From an uncultured Dorea sp. (GTDB lineage: Bacteria; Bacillota; Clostridia; Lachnospirales; Lachnospiraceae), in the NCBI GenBank assembly GCA_910578455.1, contig CAJTQA010000008.1, positions 18,507 through 82,506 of the forward strand: DNA of 64,000 nucleotides, given 5' to 3'. The notes under the pieces are model-generated. The model saw nothing but the letters and a program-made list of their open reading frames with translations. It searched no databases and was not told the DNA's origin. The translations under genes and the position numbers were made by a program. Below, piece after piece: positions 10,601 through 18,255 of the stretch (the stretch's first letter is position 1; the number at the start of each line of letters is the position of its first letter).

Positions 10601-10906
10601 AAACGCGGCGGAAGGGAAGAGCTGGGCTATCGGACGGAAACTTTGCTTCCGGTGTTTGAAAACCTGTATGTCAAGCAGTATGTGCTTTATGAGGACGAGC
10701 ATGTCAGCTATTATTTTCAGGAGACGAAAGGGAAAAAAGTTAAGACGACAGAAAAAGAGATTCTCGGCGGGCAGTGCGGCTCAAAAGTCGGAAAGTACGG
10801 AAGGCTTAACGCCATGATACGGATGTCTCCGAAAGAGAGGGGCAATGTCATGGCAGCTTTCGCAGAGGAAGAAGTGATGGCGGAAAAGATGTTTAAGAAA
10901 TACTAG
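7616..10906 (+). CDS. DUF5717-type protein (uncharacterised, Lachnospiraceae)
   Basis: 1096 residues from the TTG at 7616; in-frame TTG 7580 and GTG 7607 are alternatives. I prefer 7616 because the protein then begins MKNKIQKFSKGDF, as I remember for this family. The N-terminal 230 residues look like beta-rich, Ig-like domains (GEGEVYRGGLQIKSNN, IRGLIYPSSFRVRF); the rest is mostly helical and TPR-like. No signal peptide, membrane segment or catalytic motif is visible. The downstream partner is DUF5716-like and starts 11 bases after the stop, so the two are co-expressed. The function is unknown; a structural or regulatory assembly is a guess. Confidence 0.7.
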   Translation: MKNKIQKFSKGDFRQIRPEVEFEETNLVLIIGEGEVYRGGLQIKSNNDCKIRGLIYPSSFRVRFKEQGFEGNPARIEFTYDGRGLKPGHVEQGKFTVVCSGGEYELAFTAIIEKPYIMTAYGKVQSTDDFRKLAIKDYSEAGRLFRSKSFYEILKYENERIFYLYDNMRKWSLGEQAMEEFLVGIKQKECIFLTLAGEGMLFEDIHESTKGIISVMKNTWGYMPVQIKAEGKFLKVLKSEITTEDFIGNTFEVEYLVRPEFLHGGRNYGVIRFITPYEELSYEVEVLQSVEYHENHHVPELLCAQTLKEYISYVAGRKELKSWVDSAEERVANLRKIDPNSELYQLLQAHIYIKGRKMEEAKWNLENFNYNRFAIGKDPIINCYYLYLTALIRGKGSHTERVLDEIGKTYMRYQDSWMLLQMLIHLDRRYRNPYKKLEVLEQQFDFNCHQVMFYLEAYQCYQEKPILLKKLGKFEIQVLEFAAKYRLMTKELALYVSNFASQQKSFSEPLFRILVRIYDMYGEKMILNTICTLLIKGNKNQRKYFVWYQRSVEAGLKIAQLYEYYMETLDVESVRGALPKSIFLYFMHGNSLEYKKAAFLYANLLTYEVGGEDMFLSYREQMVNFTWEQLLKRHVTEHLRVLYKRFCTKEEMDDVRMAAMRDICYAYGVSTKVTGMNYVLVIEKDGKVHQRVPYEHNGDTIICLYDKESRIVWESVLGRYYTDSIPYETKRLFYEPRFLEMCKKYAEGESKRQEFETQEEMTLDNILDKGIRAFDEEEVFRYCSHQVRDANYKEDDRLTFLSFELFRLGQYDKATLTYLANWYCGATKDMKRLWAAIKEYEIPAYKIGERIITQMVFSEHLFDEEKIFEDYYLSDNAYFRLKQAYLAYVSKEYLVRGRDVKRCVFDIIANECEQGEELSDVCKVALLKYFSQCKYTADYEPVLHQVLREMCEKQVVFPFYMSYEETWLRELQLYDKAMLFYQAEPGSSVKLYYKMKRGGREELGYRTETLLPVFENLYVKQYVLYEDEHVSYYFQETKGKKVKTTEKEILGGQCGSKVGKYGRLNAMIRMSPKERGNVMAAFAEEEVMAEKMFKKY

Positions 10907-10917
10907 GAGGAAATGGG

Positions 10918-12204
10918 ATGGATGGAGGAAGTATCCTGGGATATGACCTGAATGAGAAATATTGCCAGATCAGTTTTTATAATGACATCAGGCAGGAGCC
11001 AGAAACTTTGGAAGTATTTCCAGGCAGCTATCAGATTCCTCTTTTGCTTGGCAGGCTGGATGGGAAATGGATTTATGGAGAACAGGCAGAATGCCTGGAG
11101 GTAGCAGATGAAGAGTCGCTTGTGAAGAATCTGTTCGAGTCTGCGTCGAAGCGCAGGAAAGTGAAAGTGGCAGGAAAGGTTTATGATGCCGTATGGCTGC
11201 TCTCGAAGTTTATCCAGCTTACCCTGGATCGTTTTGAAAATATAAAATACCTGACTTTTTCGACCCCCCATATCAATGTCGATATGGCAAAGATGCTGAA
11301 AAGCATCGGCAGGCATCTTGGAGTTTCGGGTGAAAGGATATATGTCCAGGATTATAAGGAGAGTTTCTGCCAGTATATGTTTTATCAGCCGAAGGAGCTG
11401 TGGCAGTATGAGTCGGCTCTGATTTTCTGCAATGCAAAGAAGATAAAAGCGTATATGCTTAGAAAGCTTAATGTGATGAATAACCGTGAAAAGGATACGT
11501 TTGTGACGGTAGATGAGGTGGCCAACGTATACTTTAAGGAGCTTGAGATGATCCGGCTGCTTGGGGAAGACGAGGAGAGCGCGAAGAGCGCGGACGAGCG
11601 GTTTAAGAATTTTATTCAGAGCGTGTTTGAGAAAAAGGTGATTTCATCTGTCTATCTTACGGGAGAAGGCTTTGAAAATAACTGGTACCCCAATTCGCTG
11701 AAGGTGCTCTGTAACGGAAGGAGAGCATTTGTGGGGAACAATCTCCACAGCAAGGGGGCTTGCTACACTTCCTTCCGGATGAGCAGGGATGGCGGCGACG
11801 GCCCGATATATCTTGACGAGGCAAAGCTTCTCAAACAGATTTCCCTCCGGATGCGTACAAGAGGAAAAGAAGGGTGGTATCCGATCGTATCCTGGGGAAC
11901 CCGGTGGTACGAGGCGGACGGAGAATGGGAAGTGCTGCTTGAGGATACAGGAGATCTTGAAATCCATATAGAATCCCTTACGGGAGAGGAGCTGCAGGTA
12001 GAGACTGTCTCCCTGGAAGGGCTTCCGGAAAGGACGGATTATTCGCTCCGCCTTAGGATAGAAGTCATGTTCCTGGGGGAAAGGGTTTGCAGGATGACGT
12101 TCCGGGATATTGGTTTTGGAGATTTTTTCCCGGCCAGCGATTTTTGCGTTACAAAGGACATACGGTTAGGAGGAATCAATGGGCAGTTTAATTCTATGTC
12201 ATGA
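10918..12204 (+). CDS. DUF5716-type protein, possibly actin/Hsp70-fold
   Basis: 428 residues; GGAGG stands before the ATG. It begins GGSILGYDLNEKYCQISFY, which resembles the phosphate-1 loop of actin/Hsp70 ATPases (a Gly-x-Asp core). Later VYLTGEGFENNWYP resembles the adenosine-binding segment of the same fold. I recognise the family as DUF5716, usually next to DUF5717. It overlaps the following gene by 26 bases, so translation is probably coupled. The ATPase idea is inference from motif resemblance only. Confidence 0.65.
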   Translation: MDGGSILGYDLNEKYCQISFYNDIRQEPETLEVFPGSYQIPLLLGRLDGKWIYGEQAECLEVADEESLVKNLFESASKRRKVKVAGKVYDAVWLLSKFIQLTLDRFENIKYLTFSTPHINVDMAKMLKSIGRHLGVSGERIYVQDYKESFCQYMFYQPKELWQYESALIFCNAKKIKAYMLRKLNVMNNREKDTFVTVDEVANVYFKELEMIRLLGEDEESAKSADERFKNFIQSVFEKKVISSVYLTGEGFENNWYPNSLKVLCNGRRAFVGNNLHSKGACYTSFRMSRDGGDGPIYLDEAKLLKQISLRMRTRGKEGWYPIVSWGTRWYEADGEWEVLLEDTGDLEIHIESLTGEELQVETVSLEGLPERTDYSLRLRIEVMFLGERVCRMTFRDIGFGDFFPASDFCVTKDIRLGGINGQFNSMS

Positions 12205-12955
12205 TAAACGGGCAAAGCAGCCCTATGAAATCGGACGTGTTCATCTTCGGATCTATACGATAGAAGAATTGTGCTATTATGTGTGCAATAATCTTTACCT
12301 GATCGACCATACCATTATGAATCGCCAGCTGTGCGAGTGGATTGCGACGGAGCTTGGCCTTGGCAAACTTGCGGACAAGCTCAGGGATGAGCTTGCCAGG
12401 AGCTGCTCGGAGGAACAGTTTGTGCTTACGCTTTTGGGCGGTTCCTACATTTATGCACAGTCTGAGATTAATAAGATTCAGGGTATTTTGGAAAACCTGC
12501 AAAATCAGAGGGAAGTTGAGAAGATTAAGTTTAAGGGAGATACGCTGCTGGAAAGCGGGGAGTATTCTGCGGCTGTCCTGGTTTACCAGTCTCTCGTGAA
12601 CGCTCCTCAGAGAGACGAATCGGCTGGGAAAGCTTTTTACGGACGCGTGTACGGCTGCCTTGGAAGCGCTTACGGAAGGTTGTTTTTGTATGAAGAGGCG
12701 GCGAATGCTTATAAAGAAGGATATTATCTCTGTGAGGAACCAGATATGCTTAAGGCGTATCTGTATTGCTGTTACCAGGCATACTCCCGGACGGAATACA
12801 CAAAGATGCTGTCGGGGAATCCGCTGTTTCTCAGCATGGGTTCCGTGCTGAAGGAGGAGCTGAAGGAGACGCACGCACAGATGGACAGGGACATTCCGGA
12901 TGAGATGCTGGAAGAATGGAAGAATGAATATCGAAAGGAAGGGGAATCATTATGA
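12179..12955 (+). CDS. TPR-like helical protein, third gene of the DUF5717 operon
   Basis: 258 residues; AGGAGG stands six bases before the ATG, inside the end of the previous gene. The C-terminal half (about residues 115-205) has tetratricopeptide-like helices such as KGDTLLESGEYSAAVLVYQS and LFLYEEAANAYKEGYYL. The N-terminal half (IYTIEELCYYVCNNLYLID) is uncharacterised. The stop codon overlaps the purB start as ATGA, so purB may be read through coupling. Likely a scaffold or partner of the two larger proteins; no enzymatic motif is seen. Confidence 0.65.
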   Translation: MGSLILCHDKRAKQPYEIGRVHLRIYTIEELCYYVCNNLYLIDHTIMNRQLCEWIATELGLGKLADKLRDELARSCSEEQFVLTLLGGSYIYAQSEINKIQGILENLQNQREVEKIKFKGDTLLESGEYSAAVLVYQSLVNAPQRDESAGKAFYGRVYGCLGSAYGRLFLYEEAANAYKEGYYLCEEPDMLKAYLYCCYQAYSRTEYTKMLSGNPLFLSMGSVLKEELKETHAQMDRDIPDEMLEEWKNEYRKEGESL

Positions 12956-14385
12956 CAACAGACAGATATCAAAGCCCGCTCTCAGAGCGTTATGCGAGTA
13001 AGGAGATGCAGTATATTTTTTCTCCGGACAAAAAGTTCCGGACATGGAGAAAACTGTGGATTGCGCTTGCTCAGACAGAGAAGGAATTAGGGCTTCCTAT
13101 TACGGACGAGCAGATTGACGAGCTTAAAGCCCATGCAGAAGACATCAATTATGAGGTTGCGAAAGAGAGGGAAAAACAGGTGCGTCATGACGTGATGTCC
13201 CATGTGTACGCATACGGGCAGCAGTGCCCGAAGGCAAAGGGCATCATCCATCTGGGGGCGACATCCTGCTACGTGGGCGATAATACGGATGTGATCTTGA
13301 TGGCGGAGGCGCTGGAGCTTGTGAGGAAAAAGCTTGTGAATGTCATTGCTGAGCTGGCGGAGTTTGCCGATGAATATAAGGAACTTCCAACCCTTGCCTT
13401 TACGCACTTCCAGCCGGCGCAGCCTACTACCGTGGGAAAGAGGGCGACGCTGTGGCTGCAGGAATTTGAGATGGATCTGGAAGATCTTGAGTATGTGAAG
13501 AAGAGCTTAAAGCTTCTCGGCTCCAAAGGAACAACCGGAACGCAGGCAAGCTTCCAGGAGCTCTTTGACGGAAATCAGGAGATTATTGATAAGATTGACC
13601 CGATGATAGCGGAGAAGATGGGCTTTGAGGCGTGTTATCCTGTGTCGGGGCAGACTTATTCCCGCAAGGTAGACACGAGGGTATTGAATGTGCTTGCCGG
13701 GATTGCCGCGAGCGCCCACAAGATGTCCAATGACATCCGTCTTTTGCAGCATCTGAAAGAGGTGGAGGAGCCTTTTGAAAAATCTCAGATTGGATCTTCG
13801 GCTATGGCTTATAAGAGAAATCCTATGAGGAGCGAGAGGATCGCATCGCTGTCGCGGTATGTGATGATTGACGCGCTTAATCCGGCGATTACGTCCGCGA
13901 CCCAGTGGTTTGAGCGGACTCTTGACGATTCCGCCAATAAGAGACTGAGCGTGCCGGAAGGGTTCCTTGCCATAGACGGCATCCTTGACCTGTGCCTAAA
14001 CGTTGTGGACGGACTGGTGGTTTACCCGAAAGTGATTGAAAAACGGCTGATGAGCGAGCTTCCGTTTATGGCGACTGAGAATATTATGATGGACGCTGTG
14101 AAAGCCGGAGGAGACAGGCAGGAGCTGCATGAGAAGATACGCACACTTTCCATGGAGGCGGGGCGTAATGTGAAAGAGAGAGGACTTGACAACAATCTTC
14201 TGGAACTTATCGCGTCAGACCCGGCCTTCGGCCTTACGCTTGAAGAGCTTAAGGACACAATGGAGCCGTCAAAATATACGGGACGCGCGTCTGTCCAGGT
14301 GGAAATCTATCTTTCCGAAGTTATCCGTCCGCTCCTTGCCAGGAATAAGGATGTGCTGGGTGTGAAAGCAGAGATTAATGTGTAG
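12952..14385 (+). CDS. purB: Adenylosuccinate lyase
   Basis: 477 residues. PurB cleaves adenylosuccinate to AMP and fumarate, and SAICAR to AICAR and fumarate, in purine synthesis. The fumarase/aspartase superfamily signature SSAMAYKRNPMRSERI stands around residue 283 with the flexible loop, and FTHFQPAQPTTVGKRA around residue 143. The length fits the eukaryotic-like long type of PurB found in Clostridia. It starts inside the stop of the preceding gene and ends before a strong terminator, so it is the last gene of that operon. The fumarate released could feed the fumarate-reducing system at 38707-42456, though that link is only metabolic. Confidence 0.93.
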   Translation: MTTDRYQSPLSERYASKEMQYIFSPDKKFRTWRKLWIALAQTEKELGLPITDEQIDELKAHAEDINYEVAKEREKQVRHDVMSHVYAYGQQCPKAKGIIHLGATSCYVGDNTDVILMAEALELVRKKLVNVIAELAEFADEYKELPTLAFTHFQPAQPTTVGKRATLWLQEFEMDLEDLEYVKKSLKLLGSKGTTGTQASFQELFDGNQEIIDKIDPMIAEKMGFEACYPVSGQTYSRKVDTRVLNVLAGIAASAHKMSNDIRLLQHLKEVEEPFEKSQIGSSAMAYKRNPMRSERIASLSRYVMIDALNPAITSATQWFERTLDDSANKRLSVPEGFLAIDGILDLCLNVVDGLVVYPKVIEKRLMSELPFMATENIMMDAVKAGGDRQELHEKIRTLSMEAGRNVKERGLDNNLLELIASDPAFGLTLEELKDTMEPSKYTGRASVQVEIYLSEVIRPLLARNKDVLGVKAEINV

Positions 14386-14472
14386 GTGTATGCGGCGAAA
14401 GTTTGACAAAAAATTGGCAAAATGCCGAAAATGAAAAAAACAGTAAATAAAAAATAAATTGCAAGGATAAAG

Positions 14473-14508
14473 AAACAGCGGGAAATATAGGTTTTCCCGC
14501 TGTTTTTA
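14473..14508 (+). terminator. Terminator after purB
   Basis: Perfect 13-bp stem AAACAGCGGGAAA/TTTCCCGCTGTTT with a 7-base loop and trailing T run. Confidence 0.88.
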
Positions 14509-14581
14509 TTATTGAAAAAAGTATTGACAAATTTATCCATTGGAAAAATTGACGAAAATTATTCTGCAAAATGCAAAAAAG

Positions 14582-14610
14582 TTGAAATAAAATCTTCATA
14601 ATGTTAAGAT
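14582..14610 (+). promoter_or_regulatory. Promoter of the AGCS symporter gene
   Basis: TTGAAA, 17-bp spacer, TAAGAT. The leader to 14670 is AT-rich and has no riboswitch-like motif. The interval 14386-14669 holds only the purB terminator and this promoter. Confidence 0.5.
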
Positions 14611-14669
14611 GGTATCTATAAAACGATTAAATTATTAAAGATATCTATAGGAAAAGGGGGAATTATAAT

Positions 14670-16028
14670 ATGGAAACATTAAATAATATCGTTTTAACTA
14701 TCCAGCACTATCTGGCAGATTATATCCTGATCGTTGCCCTCCTTGGAGGCGGCATCTGGTTTTCTGTGAAACTTGGTTTTATTCAGATCAGAGGTTTTGG
14801 CGAGGGTATGAGAAGAACTTTCGGCGGCCTGTTCTCCAAAAAAGGAGCGGCAGGAGCGGATGGAATGTCATCTTTCCAGGCGCTTGCCACAGCTATCGCA
14901 GCTCAGGTAGGTACAGGTAACATTGCCGGTGCGGCTACAGCTATCGCGATCGGCGGGCCGGGAGCTATCTTCTGGATGTGGATCGCAGCGTTTTTAGGAA
15001 TGGCGACCATCTTCGGCGAGGCAGTTATGGCTCAGAAGTATAAGCAGATGGGCGAGGACGGAGAGATTACCGGAGGACCGGTATATTATATCCGCGCGGC
15101 ATTTACAGGAACCTTTGGAAAAGTCCTGGCAGGGCTTTTTGCAGTTCTTCTGATTTTCGCATTAGGTTTCATGGGTAATGCGGTTCAGGCGAACTCTATC
15201 GCAGCAGCGTTCAACACCGCGTTTGGTGTTCCGCAGATTGCTATGGGCGCTATCCTTGCAGTTCTGGCGCTGTTCGTATTCATGGGCGGCATGCAGCGTA
15301 TCGCAAAGGTTACAGAGACCATCGTTCCGGTTATGGCAGCTTTATACATCATTGGCGCGCTTATCGTTATCTTCTATAATTTTAAGGAGATACCGTATGC
15401 GTTCTATTCTATCGTAGTCGGCGCGTTTGCTCCTTCTTCAATCGTCGGCGGCGCTGCTGGTGCTACCATTAAGCTTGCATTGACAAAGGGTGTTGCAAGA
15501 GGTCTGTTCTCTAATGAGGCTGGTATGGGTTCTACACCTCACGCACATGCAGTTGCAAAGGTTGACCATCCGGTAGAGCAGGGCTTTGTTGCTATGATCG
15601 GTGTATTTATTGATACATTTGTTATCCTGAACCTGACCGCGCTTGTTATCATCACGACCGGATCAATCCCAAGCGGCAAGACCGGCGCGGAATTGAGCCA
15701 GTATGCATTCTCTACGCTTTACGGCAAGGGCGGCGACATCTTTATCGCGATCTGTATGTTCTTCTTCGCGTTCAGTACAATTCTTGGCTGGTATTTCTTC
15801 GGCCAGGCGAATGTGAAGTATCTGTTCGGCGCGAAAGCAGTCAAGGTTTATTCCGTCCTGGTTGCTGTGTGCGTTCTGCTTGGCTCTCTGGCGCAGGTAG
15901 ACCTTGTATGGAACATGGCAGACTGCTTTAACTCCATGATGGTTATCCCGAATATCATCGCGCTGTTTGCTCTTAGCGGCACGATTAAAAAAGTGCACGA
16001 CGAGTATTATGAGAGGCATAAAAAATAA
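14670..16028 (+). CDS. Alanine/glycine:cation symporter (AGCS family)
   Basis: 452 residues with about ten hydrophobic segments. The family hallmark GTGNIAGAATAIAIGGPGAIFWMW stretch begins around residue 90, and KGVARGLFSNEAGMGSTPHAHA lies around residue 275; both are typical of Na+- or H+-coupled alanine/glycine carriers. It sits just upstream of the glycine reductase operon, so glycine uptake for Stickland fermentation is the natural role. It has its own promoter; no terminator is evident before the riboswitch promoter at 16111. Confidence 0.88.
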   Translation: METLNNIVLTIQHYLADYILIVALLGGGIWFSVKLGFIQIRGFGEGMRRTFGGLFSKKGAAGADGMSSFQALATAIAAQVGTGNIAGAATAIAIGGPGAIFWMWIAAFLGMATIFGEAVMAQKYKQMGEDGEITGGPVYYIRAAFTGTFGKVLAGLFAVLLIFALGFMGNAVQANSIAAAFNTAFGVPQIAMGAILAVLALFVFMGGMQRIAKVTETIVPVMAALYIIGALIVIFYNFKEIPYAFYSIVVGAFAPSSIVGGAAGATIKLALTKGVARGLFSNEAGMGSTPHAHAVAKVDHPVEQGFVAMIGVFIDTFVILNLTALVIITTGSIPSGKTGAELSQYAFSTLYGKGGDIFIAICMFFFAFSTILGWYFFGQANVKYLFGAKAVKVYSVLVAVCVLLGSLAQVDLVWNMADCFNSMMVIPNIIALFALSGTIKKVHDEYYERHKK

Positions 16029-16110
16029 AAGCCTGACAGGTGAATATATACAAAAAAATATACATATTTTTGTGCAGGATGACCAAATAATGAGATAACA
16101 AAATAAGTTG

Positions 16111-16139
16111 TTGAAAAACAATTTACAATGGGTTATTAT
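16111..16139 (+). promoter_or_regulatory. Promoter of the glycine reductase operon
   Basis: TTGAAA, 17-bp spacer, TATTAT, placing the transcript start about 60 bases ahead of the riboswitch. Confidence 0.6.
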
Positions 16140-16202
16140 AGAAACAGGCAATAGAACTAATCAGAGTTGTCTATAGAGTATAACCAAATAGTGGGTTGAT
16201 GT

Positions 16203-16300
16203 TTTCTGAGAGAGACCCGGGAAACCGGGCGCCGAAGAGGCAAGCTTTTATGTGTTGGTGGCACATTGAAAGGTGAAACTTTCAGGCAAAAGGACCGGAA
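16203..16300 (+). promoter_or_regulatory. Glycine riboswitch (single recognisable aptamer)
   Basis: The conserved blocks of the glycine aptamer are present in order: GAGAGACC, GGGCGCCGAAGAGGCAAG, and GAAACTTTCAGGCAAAAGGA with its closing CCGG. The hairpin CCCGG/CCGGG forms P2. Glycine riboswitches are usually tandem; I find only one full aptamer. The 16340-16372 stretch, with CGGGGCAAAAGACAGG, could be a decayed second copy or a ghost helix. A terminator lies downstream, so glycine binding probably turns on grdX and the genes after it. Confidence 0.9.
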
Positions 16301-16370
16301 AACGTACCACATTCTGAATCTTGTGCTGTATGATAAGTGTTTAGCTAACTGATTATCGGGGCAAAAGACA

Positions 16371-16417
16371 GGAAGGGCGGTTTAGGGCACGGGAAGTGTT
16401 TTAAAGCGTCCTTTTTT
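16371..16417 (+). terminator. Riboswitch-controlled terminator before grdX
   Basis: The arms AAGGGCGGTTTA and TAAAGCGTCCTT pair with one wobble and one mismatch, an inner GCAC/GTGT pair extends the stem, and six T follow. It ends 37 bases before the grdX start and overlaps the end of the possible second aptamer, as expected for an expression platform. Confidence 0.75.
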
Positions 16418-16453
16418 ACACTCATCCAATGCCGGAAAGGAGGAGCACATAAT

Positions 16454-16843
16454 ATGAACAGGGGAAAATATATTATCGTGACGAATAATCCGCTGGTTTT
16501 GGAAAAGCATGGGGACACGCATAAGGTAATATACCGGGAAGTCTCCTATGAAGATGTTTTGAGAGAGGTAAGAGACAGAATTCACGAAGGACACTCGATG
16601 CTGACGCATCCACTGTCGGGAAGCGTCAAGCCAAATGAAACACCGTATAAATCAATTATGATTTCAGCAGAGAGGAGGGCGATAGACGGGGAGTCGGTCG
16701 CATTGATCGAGAGTGCCATACATGCCTGCGGGAAGTTTGAATTTAAGTCAGACCGTTATAAACCCGAGGTGTATAAGGACTTTCAGATTATCGACTGCAC
16801 CCTGATAGAAAGCGGGATGGCATCGGCGGATGCCCTGCGCTAG
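16454..16843 (+). CDS. grdX: GrdX family protein
   Basis: 129 residues; GGAAAGGAGG stands before the ATG. The sequence beginning GKYIIVTNNPLV, with HPLSGSVKPNETPYKSI in the middle, fits GrdX, a small protein always found with glycine, sarcosine or betaine reductase genes and of unproven function. It is the first gene after the glycine riboswitch, 114 bases ahead of grdE. The gap to grdE shows no clear hairpin or promoter. Confidence 0.88.
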   Translation: MNRGKYIIVTNNPLVLEKHGDTHKVIYREVSYEDVLREVRDRIHEGHSMLTHPLSGSVKPNETPYKSIMISAERRAIDGESVALIESAIHACGKFEFKSDRYKPEVYKDFQIIDCTLIESGMASADALR

Positions 16844-16957
16844 GCTGCGGAACAGCACACCCGTCAGGCCGGCGCGGAAGGGAAGTCGTGAGAGAGGTTA
16901 TAAAACATTGCAGTTTTTAACAATAATATCTATAAAATTAAAGGAGGGAAACTAAAA

Positions 16958-18238
16958 GTGAGATTAGAATTGGGACACATTTACATCAAGGATATCCAGT
17001 TCGCAGCAGAGTCTAAGATTGAAGACGGTATCCTTTATGTATCAGAGGAGGCATTAAGGGCGGTTGCTCTTGAGGATGAGAAGATCAAGAGCGTATCATT
17101 TGACATTGCAAAACCGGGAGAGTCTGTAAGAATCACTCCGGTTAAGGATGTTATCGAGCCACGTGTGAAGGTGGAAGGAAGAGGAGGAATCTTCCCGGGA
17201 GTTATTGCAAAAGTAGATACCGTAGGAGAAGGCAAGACTTACGCTCTTAAGGGTATGGCTGTAGTTACGGCAGGAAAGATCGTTGGTTTCCAGGAAGGTA
17301 TCATCGATATGACAGGCCCGGGAGCTGATTACACTCCATTTTCAAAGACACTCAACCTGGTTATGGTATGTGAGCCGGTTGACGATATTAAGCCGCATGA
17401 TTATGAGGCGGCAGTAAGGTTCGCAGGATTCAGAGTAGCGACATATATTGGGGAATTGGCTCGCAACCTGACTCCGGACGAGACAAAGGTTTATGAGACA
17501 TGCACCATCAAAGAAGGGCTGGAGAAATATCCGAACCTTCCAAGAGTTGCTTATGTGCAGATGCTTCAGAGCCAGGGACTTCTTCACGATACATATGTAT
17601 ACGGCGTAGACGCTAAGAAAATTGTTCCGACAATCATGAGCCCGACAGAGGTTATGGATGGGGCGATCGTATCCGGTAACTGCGTATCCGCATGCGATAA
17701 GAATCCTACCTATGTACATCTTAACAACCCGGTTGTTGAGGATATGTTCGAGCAGCATGGAAAGACAATCAACTTTGTCGGTCATATCATTACCAATGAG
17801 AACGTATATCTGGCAGACAAGCAGCGTTCTTCTGACTGGACAGCGAAACTCTGCAAGATGTTAGACCTTGACGGAGCTATCGTATCTCAGGAAGGATTCG
17901 GTAACCCGGATACAGACCTGATCATGAACTGCAAGAAGATTGAGGCTGAGGGCGTTAAGACAGTTATCATCACAGACGAGTATGCAGGACGCGACGGAAA
18001 GTCACAGTCACTGGCAGATGCAGATCCGGCTGCAGATGCAGTAGTAACCGGCGGTAATGCAAATCAGGTTATTATCCTGCCGAAACTTGATAAAGTAATT
18101 GGAACTTTGAATTATGTTACAAAGATTGCAGGCGCAAGCGAGGAGACGCTCCGCGAGGACGGCTCTCTTGAAGTAGAGCTTCAGGTGCTTACCGGTGCAA
18201 CCAATGAGACTGGTTTCAACAAGCTGAGTGCAAGATAG
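16958..18238 (+). CDS. grdE: Glycine reductase component B, alpha/beta proprotein GrdE
   Basis: 426 residues; AAGGAGGG precedes a GTG start. GrdE with GrdB forms the substrate-binding component B, which binds glycine as a Schiff base to a pyruvoyl group. In known GrdE the proprotein is cut in front of a cysteine that becomes the pyruvoyl group; here the matching residue is Cys242 in SGNCVSACD. The length is normal. It is followed after 17 bases by the selenoprotein gene grdB. As no second grdE or grdB is present, the operon specifies one substrate. Glycine is the likely one, given the glycine riboswitch, although sarcosine or betaine type B proteins are related. Confidence 0.94.
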   Translation: MRLELGHIYIKDIQFAAESKIEDGILYVSEEALRAVALEDEKIKSVSFDIAKPGESVRITPVKDVIEPRVKVEGRGGIFPGVIAKVDTVGEGKTYALKGMAVVTAGKIVGFQEGIIDMTGPGADYTPFSKTLNLVMVCEPVDDIKPHDYEAAVRFAGFRVATYIGELARNLTPDETKVYETCTIKEGLEKYPNLPRVAYVQMLQSQGLLHDTYVYGVDAKKIVPTIMSPTEVMDGAIVSGNCVSACDKNPTYVHLNNPVVEDMFEQHGKTINFVGHIITNENVYLADKQRSSDWTAKLCKMLDLDGAIVSQEGFGNPDTDLIMNCKKIEAEGVKTVIITDEYAGRDGKSQSLADADPAADAVVTGGNANQVIILPKLDKVIGTLNYVTKIAGASEETLREDGSLEVELQVLTGATNETGFNKLSAR

Positions 18239-18255
18239 GAAGGGAGGATAATACA

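Noticed and set aside
14386..14669. Second glycine riboswitch before the symporter gene
   Set aside because: None of the conserved aptamer blocks (GGCAAAAGG, GCGCCGAAG) is present in this leader.
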